This document shows positions 1-5,692 of a stretch of 8,904 bases of DNA, one piece after another. Both the position numbers and the translations under genes were made by a program. Source of the stretch: Ruminococcaceae bacterium UBA794. GTDB lineage: Bacteria; Bacillota; Clostridia; Oscillospirales; Ruminococcaceae. The stretch spans positions 1 to 8,904 of the forward strand of contig DBIU01000008.1 in the NCBI GenBank assembly GCA_002304735.1, in the 5' to 3' direction. The notes beneath the pieces were generated by a model. That model saw only the letters and a program-made list of their open reading frames with translations. It searched no databases and had not been told where the DNA came from. Positions within the stretch are counted from its first letter, which is position 1, and every line of letters begins with the position of its first letter.

Positions 1-45
1 ATATGATATGATGTCATTTGAATGATTTGATTTAAGGAGATATTT
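1..45 (+). promoter_or_regulatory. dnaN leader with ribosome binding site
   Basis: This short AT-rich stretch precedes dnaN. The ribosome site AAGGAGA lies at 34-40, five bases before the ATG at 46, and is strong. Two overlapping -10-like hexamers, TATGAT at 2-7 and 7-12, would place a transcription start around 14-19, but any -35 box would be outside the window, so promoter activity cannot be judged. No DnaA box (TTATNCACA) is visible here. By synteny the preceding gene is expected to be dnaA; that is inference only. Confidence 0.5.
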
Positions 46-1146
46 ATGAAATTTTCTGCTTCAAAAGAATCTTTGCTCGAAGCTTTTCTTACAACCTCGA
101 AGGCTGCTTCTTCAAAATCAACGATAGCGGCGCTTGAGGGTTTGCTTCTGGAGCTTACCGATAATAAGCTTACCGTAACGGGATATAATCTCGAAATCGG
201 AATAAGAACCGAGCTTCCCGTCGAGAACGGCGAAAACGGAAGCACTGTTATAAACGCGCGCATTTTGTGCGAAATTGTAAGGAAAATGCCGTCGGGAATA
301 TTGGAATTCGATATCGGTGAAAATAAGACCGCAACCATTAAGAACGGAATGACAGAATTTTCCATTATGTGTATGAGAGCGGACGAATATCCGCCCGTTC
401 CGCAGACAGGTTCTCAGCAGGGCTTTACTATGCCGCAGCCGCTGCTTAAAAGTATGATTAATCAGACAAAGTATGCCTGCGCTACAACCGATACAAAGCC
501 CGCGCTTACCGGCTGCAAGTTTGAAATTGCGGACAATGTTCTGAGCGTTGTTGCAGTTGACGGAATAAGAATTGCGCTTCGTCAGGAGAACGTTCCTTAT
601 GAGAATATTGATTTTATCGTGCCGAACAGAACTCTTGAGGAGCTTACTCATATACTCTCCGATGAAAATGACAAGAAAGTTACAATTTGTATAGATAAAA
701 ATCAGATTTCCTTTGAAGTCGGCAAGTATACGATGATTTCCCGCCTTATCAACGGAGATTTTCTCGAGTACAGAAAGCATCTTACCTGCGAAGGAAGCGT
801 TTTTGCGGAGGTAAATTGCCGCGAAATTATTGATATGCTCGACAGAGCAATGCTTGTAATTAACGAAAAAAATAAATCGCCCGTTCGCTGCGAGTTTGGA
901 AACGACTCAATTACAATGAGCTGTACGACAACTCTCGGTAAAGTTTACGATAAAATTAACGTAAAGTATAATGGCGAACCGATTACAATCGGATTTAACG
1001 CAAAATATTTGCTTGACGCGTTCAAAGCCTGCGATACCGACAAGGTTAAGATTATATTGACAGGCTCGGCGGTATCTCCCGTTTTGATTGTTCCCATGGA
1101 AGGGAAGGAGTTTACGTTCTTCCTTCTTCCTATGAGATTAAAATAA
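46..1146 (+). CDS. dnaN: DNA polymerase III subunit beta (sliding clamp)
   Basis: DnaN forms a ring-shaped homodimer that encircles DNA and tethers the replicative polymerase. Its hydrophobic groove also recruits other polymerases, ligase and mismatch-repair proteins. The 366-residue product is close to the usual family length (about 365-380). It starts MKFSASKESLLEAF, as beta clamps do, and ends with the family hallmark LPMRL (361-365) plus one lysine, the C-terminal strand that lines the partner-binding groove. Three similar clamp domains are expected at roughly 1-120, 121-245 and 246-366; the segment DEYPPVP near residue 112 fits the end of domain I. The ATG at 46 has a strong AAGGAGA ribosome site five bases upstream, and no better start exists. 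It is the first gene of the dnaN-yaaA-recF-remB cluster, with 47-53 bases to the next gene, and is probably co-transcribed with dnaA upstream. I see no frameshift or missing region. Confidence 0.98.
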   Translation: MKFSASKESLLEAFLTTSKAASSKSTIAALEGLLLELTDNKLTVTGYNLEIGIRTELPVENGENGSTVINARILCEIVRKMPSGILEFDIGENKTATIKNGMTEFSIMCMRADEYPPVPQTGSQQGFTMPQPLLKSMINQTKYACATTDTKPALTGCKFEIADNVLSVVAVDGIRIALRQENVPYENIDFIVPNRTLEELTHILSDENDKKVTICIDKNQISFEVGKYTMISRLINGDFLEYRKHLTCEGSVFAEVNCREIIDMLDRAMLVINEKNKSPVRCEFGNDSITMSCTTTLGKVYDKINVKYNGEPITIGFNAKYLLDAFKACDTDKVKIILTGSAVSPVLIVPMEGKEFTFFLLPMRLK

Positions 1147-1185
1147 ATTGTATAAAAACAGTAAAAATATACTTTAAGTAAAATA

Positions 1186-1191
1186 GAAAGG
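1186..1191 (+). promoter_or_regulatory. Ribosome binding site that decides the yaaA start
   Basis: GAAAGG at 1186-1191 is the only ribosome-site-like sequence before yaaA. It lies two bases before the in-frame ATG at 1194, which is too close, and eight bases before the ATG at 1200, which is ideal. This favours the second ATG as the real start. Confidence 0.55.
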
Positions 1192-1199
1192 TTATGAAA

Positions 1200-1445
1200 A
1201 TGGAAGAACTAAAAATCATTACCCCTTTTATTAAGCTTGACCAGCTTGTGAAATTTGCCGGATTTTCGGAAACGGGCGCAAAAGCCAAAATTCTGATAGA
1301 CCTCGGCGAGTTTAACGTAAACGGCGTTTGCTGCACCAAACGCGGCAAAAAGATAAAGCCCGGCGATGTTATCGAGTACAAAAATAAGAAATATAAGGTA
1401 GTTTTCGATGAGCAGGAGGCTTCTGCCGAGGAAAAATCGGAGTAA
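1200..1445 (+). CDS. yaaA: S4 domain-containing protein YaaA/RlbA (ribosome assembly)
   Basis: This is a small S4 RNA-binding-like protein of the YaaA family, found between dnaN and recF in most Bacillota. Family members are linked to maturation of the large ribosomal subunit. It is unrelated to the E. coli peroxide-stress protein also called YaaA. From the ATG at 1200 it has 81 residues. The S4 fold is seen in the run KLDQLVKFAGFSETGAKAK followed by a VNG turn, a basic RGKKIKPGD segment and the closing strand KYKVVF, which matches the family pattern closely. The last dozen residues are acidic and extend slightly beyond the shorter Bacillus protein. An in-frame ATG at 1194 would add two residues, but the ribosome site spacing favours 1200. 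The stop TAA (1443-1445) overlaps the recF ATG by one base, implying translational coupling. Confidence 0.9.
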   Translation: MEELKIITPFIKLDQLVKFAGFSETGAKAKILIDLGEFNVNGVCCTKRGKKIKPGDVIEYKNKKYKVVFDEQEASAEEKSE

Positions 1446-2572
1446 TGTATATAACCTCTGTCTATTTGAGAAATTTCCGCAACATTAAAGAAGCGGAGAT
1501 TGACTTTGACAAAAATCTTAATATTTTCGTCGGAAAAAACGCTCAGGGAAAAACTAATCTTTGCGAAGCAATTTCGGTTTGCCTTGGGGGGAGTTTCCGA
1601 CGCGTTCGTTTTTCGCAGTATATTCCCGCAGATAATCCCGAAGCTGAAGTTATGATAAGGCTGAAGTTTCGAGATGATATTACAGAACGTGATAATATTA
1701 TTAATTATACTATTTGTAAAAATAATGTTGAGATAACGTATAATAATATCAAGATGAAAGACGCTGCGGAATTATACGGAGTGTTAAAATATGTGGTTTT
1801 TATACCGGAACACTTAAGTTTGATTAAAGGCGCGCCGGAGCTTCGGAGAAATTATCTCGACGAAGTTGCGCTTATGCAGACGAAAACGCATTTGAAAAAG
1901 CTTTCAAGATATAACAAAGCGTTAAAACAGCGTAATAATATACTCAGTGGCTATAACGGAAGCTTGGAAGTATTATCGGCGAACGTTGCCGCTTGGAATG
2001 AAATTCTTGCTGCCGAGGGGATTAACGTAACTTACGGACGGCTGAAATACTTCAATTTTCTGAAAAAATGCGCAGGTGAGGTTTATTCCGAGCTTACAAA
2101 CGGCACGGAAAGCCTTAATATGGAATATCAAAGCTCTGTTTTTAAGACTGACAGTATAAATTTTGATGAAAAAGACAAACTGTATAATATTTATATGAAC
2201 GAGCTTGAAAAAAATCTCGAAACGGAGATGAAGCTGCGCTATACTTTGGCGGGAATACACCGCGACGATGTAAATTTTTTCGTAAACGGGTTGGCTGCGA
2301 GGGATTTCGCCTCGCAGGGACAGCTCAGAAGCGCCGCTCTTGCGCTTAAATTGTCCGAGGCGGAAATAATACGTCAAAAGAATAAAACTAATCCTGTGAT
2401 AATTCTGGACGATATTTTGAGCGAGCTTGATTTTGTTCGCAGGGATTATATTATTCATCATATTGAAAAAAGTCAGGTATTTATTACTTGCTGTAATATA
2501 AACGACCTGTCGTCAATGAGCGGCGGCAAGGCTTGGAATGTCGAAAACGGAAGCTTTACGGAAATAAAGTGA
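1445..2572 (+). CDS. recF: DNA replication and repair protein RecF
   Basis: RecF is an SMC-like ABC ATPase that binds gapped DNA with RecO and RecR and helps load RecA at single-strand gaps and stalled forks. The 375-residue length is normal. The opening YLRNFRNIKEAEIDF is typical of the family. The Walker A motif GKNAQGKT is at residues 30-37. The ABC signature region SQGQLR is at 290-295, and Walker B with the D-loop, VIILDD..SELD, is at 318-329. The family motif AGIHRDD precedes the signature. All catalytic motifs are intact. The start ATG overlaps the yaaA stop (TAATG), and a GAGGA at 1428-1432 inside yaaA may help initiation, so RecF translation is probably coupled to yaaA. The gene looks more AT-rich than the gyrase genes downstream, but its codons look native. 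Confidence 0.98.
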   Translation: MYITSVYLRNFRNIKEAEIDFDKNLNIFVGKNAQGKTNLCEAISVCLGGSFRRVRFSQYIPADNPEAEVMIRLKFRDDITERDNIINYTICKNNVEITYNNIKMKDAAELYGVLKYVVFIPEHLSLIKGAPELRRNYLDEVALMQTKTHLKKLSRYNKALKQRNNILSGYNGSLEVLSANVAAWNEILAAEGINVTYGRLKYFNFLKKCAGEVYSELTNGTESLNMEYQSSVFKTDSINFDEKDKLYNIYMNELEKNLETEMKLRYTLAGIHRDDVNFFVNGLAARDFASQGQLRSAALALKLSEAEIIRQKNKTNPVIILDDILSELDFVRRDYIIHHIEKSQVFITCCNINDLSSMSGGKAWNVENGSFTEIK

Positions 2573-2606
2573 GTTTTCAACAGAATTTTGAGGCGAGGTT
2601 GAAAAA

Positions 2607-2846
2607 ATGTTCTTATATCTTGGCGGCGATATTACCGTTAAATCTAAGGAAGTAATCGGAATTTTTGATATTGAGGAATGCTCCGTGAGCCGAACAACCG
2701 CGGAGTTTCTTAATTTTTCGCAGAAAAACGGACGGATTGTCAATGTTTCGGAGGAAATGCCGAAAAGCTTTATCGTAACAGATAATAAAACCTATATTTC
2801 CAATGTGTCTAATCGGACAATAGCCCTGCGCGCTCGCGAAAAATAA
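2607..2846 (+). CDS. remB: Extracellular matrix regulator RemB-like protein (YaaB, DUF370 family)
   Basis: This 79-residue protein resembles the YaaB/RemB branch of the DUF370 family, which is related to RemA, a DNA-binding regulator of biofilm matrix genes in Bacillus subtilis. The start MFLYLGGDITVKSKEVIGIF matches the family pattern: a short strand, LGxD, then V..K.VIGIFD. The later segment MPKSFIVTDNKTYISNVSN corresponds to the family's PKSIVVT...YYSPLSS region. Position between recF and gyrB is also where this gene sits in B. subtilis. A ribosome site AGGCGAGG (2591-2598) lies eight bases before the ATG, and 34 bases separate it from recF. Its regulatory target here is unknown; a matrix role cannot be assumed outside Bacillus. 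Family assignment is firm on sequence pattern and synteny; function is inferred. Confidence 0.87.
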   Translation: MFLYLGGDITVKSKEVIGIFDIEECSVSRTTAEFLNFSQKNGRIVNVSEEMPKSFIVTDNKTYISNVSNRTIALRAREK

Positions 2847-2901
2847 GGGTAACACCGCATAATTACCTAAGGAAAAAAATCTCGGAAAAATCGTAAAATG
2901 C

Positions 2902-2930
2902 TTGAAATTTACGCGGTTTTGTGGTATACT
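2902..2930 (+). promoter_or_regulatory. Vegetative (sigma-A type) promoter of the gyrase operon
   Basis: A -35 box TTGAAA (2902-2907) and a -10 box TATACT (2925-2930) are separated by exactly 17 bases. The -10 is preceded by TGG (2922-2924), an extended -10 element. Transcription should start near 2936-2938, giving a short AT-rich leader before the AAAGGAG ribosome site (2961-2967), seven bases from the gyrB ATG. No terminator is visible after remB, so readthrough from the dnaN-remB unit may also feed gyrB. A gyrB promoter commonly responds to DNA relaxation, but nothing in the sequence proves this here. Confidence 0.8.
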
Positions 2931-2974
2931 ATATATAATATATTGTTTGTTAAGGGATAAAAAGGAGTAATCTT

Positions 2975-4960
2975 ATGGCTGAAAACGAAAACGTTGTTGA
3001 TAAGAGCTACGGCGGCGATGATATCCAAGTTCTGAAAGGACTTGACCCTGTAAGAAAGCGTCCCGGTATGTATATCGGCTCGACGGGCGAGGGCGGACTT
3101 CATCACCTCGTCTATGAAATTGTCGATAACGCTATTGACGAGGCTCTTGCGGGCTTTTGTAAGCATATCGACGTTGCTATTCTTCCCGATAACGTAATTC
3201 GCGTAATCGACGACGGACGCGGCGTTCCTACGGGAATAAATCACGCCGAGGGCATTTCTGCGGCAACGCTCGTTTTTACCGTGCTTCACGCAGGCGGTAA
3301 GTTCAACAACGGCGTTTACAAGGTTTCGGGCGGTTTGCACGGAGTAGGCGCTTCTGTTGTAAACGCGCTTTCCGAGTGGCTCGAGGTTGAAATTCACGAC
3401 GGCGAGAACGTTCATTTTCAGCGTTTTGACAGAGGTACTTATACCGAGCCGATTAAAATTATCGGAAAAACCGACCATACGGGAACGCAGGTTACGTTTA
3501 AGCCTGACGGCGAGATTTTCCACACGACGATTTATAACTTTGAAACGCTTCAGGAGCGCTTAAGAGAGCAGGCTTTCCTTAACGCGGGGCTTAAAATCTC
3601 GCTTCACGATTTGCGTGACGAAAATAATCCCGTTAACGAAACATATTGCTATGACGGCGGAATTTGCTCTTATATCGAATGGCTTAATAAAAAGCGCGGC
3701 GCAAACGTGCTTCACCCCGATATTATTTACCTCAAGGGTAATGTCGACGATATTATGGTTGAAATTGCTTTCCAGTACACGGACGATTTCAACAGCGAGG
3801 TTTTTCGCTCTTTTGCAAATAATATTCACACGGGCGAGGGCGGAATGCACGAGCTTGGCTTTAAGCGCGCGCTGAATAAGGTTGTAAACGACTACGCAAA
3901 GGCTTATAAGGAAAATAACGACAAAAATAAGGTCAAGAAAAAAGCCGGCAAGAAAGGCGAGGAAGAAAAGCCTTTCGCGGGTTATAGCGGCGAGGCGATA
4001 AGAGAAGCGATAAACGCAATTATTTCCGTAAAGCTGCCGGAGTGCGAATTTGAAGGTCAGACAAAGGGCAAGCTCGGAAATCCCGAGGTTCAGCCCGCCG
4101 TTTATAAGGTTGCGACAGAGCAGCTTACTTATTATTTTGAGGAACACCCCGAAACCGCGCAGATTATTATGAATAAGGCGGCAAATTCACAGGCTGCCCG
4201 CGACGCGGCGAAAAAGGCTATGGAGGCTAAGAGAAAGTCCGCGATGGACTCGAACGGGCTTCCCGGGAAGCTTGCGGACTGCTCCGATTCAGACCCCACG
4301 CATACCGAAATTTATATCGTCGAGGGAGATTCTGCGGGTGGTTCTGCGAAAGAGGGCAGGGACAGACGTTTTCAGGCTATTCTTTCGCTTTGGGGTAAGA
4401 TGCTGAACGTTGAAAAGGCGCGCGCCGATAAGGTTTACGGAAACGATAAGCTTTCACCGGTCGTAAAAGCGCTCGGAACAGGCATTGCCGAGGATTTCGA
4501 TATTAATAAGCTGCGCTATGGCAGAGTTATCATAATGGCGGATGCCGATGTCGACGGTCTGCATATAAGAACGCTTATGCTGACGTTTTTCTTTAGATTT
4601 ATGCGGCCGCTGCTTGAAGAAGGTCACGTTTATATCGCGCAGCCGCCGCTTTTCAAGGTATCGCGCGGAAAACAGGTTCGCTACGCTTTTTCGGACGAGG
4701 AGCGCGACGCATATATTGCGCAGCTTGGCGCCGACGGCGGAAAAACCGACGTTCAGAGATATAAAGGTCTTGGCGAGATGGACCCCTCGCAGCTCTGGGA
4801 AACCACGATGAACCCCGAAACTCGCACGATGCTTCGCGTTTCCGTTGAGGACGCGGCAAAGGCCGACGAAATTATGACAATTCTTATGGGCGATAAGGTT
4901 GAGCCGCGCAGACAGTTTATTGAAACTAACGCAAAGCTTGCCGAAAATCTTGACGTTTGA
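2975..4960 (+). CDS. gyrB: DNA gyrase subunit B
   Basis: GyrB is the ATPase subunit of DNA gyrase (A2B2), which introduces negative supercoils ahead of the fork. In the GHKL ATPase domain, E48 (general base) and N52 (Mg ligand) lie in EIVDNAIDEALAG, and DDGRGVP at 79-85 holds the ATP-contacting D79 and R82. The lid motif is GGLHGVGASVVNALS, and the QTK loop is at 362-364. In the TOPRIM domain, the metal ligands E450 (VEGDSAGG) and D523, D525, D527 (DADVD) are intact. RYKGLGEM (595-602) is in the tail region. The length, 661, exceeds the roughly 640 of Bacillus GyrB mainly because of a lysine-rich insertion at about 312-332, before the QTK loop. The usual ILPL(R/K)GK reads ILSLWGK, with W473 at the position of E. 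coli K447. The E. coli-type large TOPRIM insert is absent. The start has an AAAGGAG ribosome site at ideal distance. Confidence 0.98.
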   Translation: MAENENVVDKSYGGDDIQVLKGLDPVRKRPGMYIGSTGEGGLHHLVYEIVDNAIDEALAGFCKHIDVAILPDNVIRVIDDGRGVPTGINHAEGISAATLVFTVLHAGGKFNNGVYKVSGGLHGVGASVVNALSEWLEVEIHDGENVHFQRFDRGTYTEPIKIIGKTDHTGTQVTFKPDGEIFHTTIYNFETLQERLREQAFLNAGLKISLHDLRDENNPVNETYCYDGGICSYIEWLNKKRGANVLHPDIIYLKGNVDDIMVEIAFQYTDDFNSEVFRSFANNIHTGEGGMHELGFKRALNKVVNDYAKAYKENNDKNKVKKKAGKKGEEEKPFAGYSGEAIREAINAIISVKLPECEFEGQTKGKLGNPEVQPAVYKVATEQLTYYFEEHPETAQIIMNKAANSQAARDAAKKAMEAKRKSAMDSNGLPGKLADCSDSDPTHTEIYIVEGDSAGGSAKEGRDRRFQAILSLWGKMLNVEKARADKVYGNDKLSPVVKALGTGIAEDFDINKLRYGRVIIMADADVDGLHIRTLMLTFFFRFMRPLLEEGHVYIAQPPLFKVSRGKQVRYAFSDEERDAYIAQLGADGGKTDVQRYKGLGEMDPSQLWETTMNPETRTMLRVSVEDAAKADEIMTILMGDKVEPRRQFIETNAKLAENLDV

Positions 4961-5670
4961 TTAATGAGGTGATTTCCATTTCTAACGGATTACTGCCGGA
5001 CTTAAAAGCCGAGGAGCTTGCAAAAAAAGAGCAAAAAAAGAAAAATCAGAGGATAATCGCAGATTTTTCTTATGACAACACGCTTGAAGAAACAGACGAC
5101 GCTATGAAAACTTTCCAAAAGCGGTTTTCTTCAAAGAGAGGAAAACTTTCGGTTATCGCGTATTCGCTTCTCGCTGTGGCTGCGATAACGGCGATTGTGT
5201 TTAATCCTACTCAAATTGTGCTTTATATTTCGCTCTTTTTCTGTATTTTCGGACTTGTTTATACTCTTACGGATAAGGCGCGTATGAGAAGCAGAGTTCT
5301 CGCTACGCTCAGCAAAATGAAGCCCGAGGATTATCACTGCACGATTTACGATAATAAAATCGAGATTGAAACTATTATCAGAGAGAACGAGGATAATTCC
5401 GATAAGGAAAAGACCGTTTCCGCTGAAGAAAGCGTTGAAAATCACGATAACGAAAACGCGGAAAAAACCGAAGAAAAGCCCGATGAACCGATTAAATCCG
5501 TGTTCAAATTCGGGGAGGATATGCTTGATTTATTGGAAAGCGAGCGTTCTTTGCTGCTAATTCTTGCGAGAAGGCAGATTTACTGCTTCCCGAAGCGCTG
5601 TCTTTCGGAAGAACAGCAAAACGCAGTCCGCGATTTTCTTACAAAAAAGCTTTCGGAAATAAGCTATTAA
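4957..5670 (+). CDS. YcxB-like two-helix membrane protein inside the gyrase operon
   Basis: This looks like a member of the YcxB-like family (Pfam PF14317), small membrane proteins of unknown function. Numbering from the TTG at 4957 gives 237 residues. It has a charged N-terminus rich in Lys/Glu (17-62), two hydrophobic helices at about 64-82 and 85-104 joined by a tight NPT turn, and a cytoplasmic-type C-terminal domain. That domain begins CTIYDNKIEIE, is interrupted by a very acidic low-complexity stretch (about 142-178), and ends with LLLILARRQIYCFPKRCLS then EEQQNAVRDFL, the YcxB-like signature of a strand with a nearby PKR. No signal peptide is seen. The start is uncertain: the listed TTG overlaps the gyrB stop (TTGA) without a ribosome site, whereas a strong GAGGTGAT favours ATT at 4978, giving 230 residues. 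It is co-transcribed with gyrB and gyrA, 22 bases before gyrA. No role in supercoiling is known. Family call is by pattern recognition only. Confidence 0.75.
   Translation: MINEVISISNGLLPDLKAEELAKKEQKKKNQRIIADFSYDNTLEETDDAMKTFQKRFSSKRGKLSVIAYSLLAVAAITAIVFNPTQIVLYISLFFCIFGLVYTLTDKARMRSRVLATLSKMKPEDYHCTIYDNKIEIETIIRENEDNSDKEKTVSAEESVENHDNENAEKTEEKPDEPIKSVFKFGEDMLDLLESERSLLLILARRQIYCFPKRCLSEEQQNAVRDFLTKKLSEISY
4966..4973 (+). promoter_or_regulatory. Strong Shine-Dalgarno pointing to a non-canonical ATT start
   Basis: GAGGTGAT matches the 3' end of 16S rRNA over eight bases, directly after the gyrB stop. The codon at ideal spacing (eight bases after GAGG) is ATT at 4978, in frame with the downstream gene; no ATG, GTG or TTG occurs at a suitable distance. 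The TTG at 4957 and GTG at 4969 are in the same frame but lie upstream of or within this site. Confidence 0.6.
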
Positions 5671-5692
5671 GCTTACTCTATCAGGAGGAATA

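Noticed and set aside
1148..1173. Promoter between dnaN and yaaA (TTGTAT and TATACT)
   Set aside because: TATACT is a good -10, but the spacing to TTGTAT is only 14 bases and no better -35 is seen, so a promoter cannot be supported.
2822..2872. Hairpins after remB as a terminator (CCCT/AGGG and GGGTAA/TTACCT pairings)
   Set aside because: Stems are only 4-6 bp with long loops or a G-T pair, and no T-tract follows, so there is no convincing terminator.
2934..2939. A perfect TATAAT just downstream of the gyrB -10
   Set aside because: The nearest -35 (TTGAAA) is 26 bases away, too far. TATACT at 2925-2930 has ideal spacing and an extended -10.
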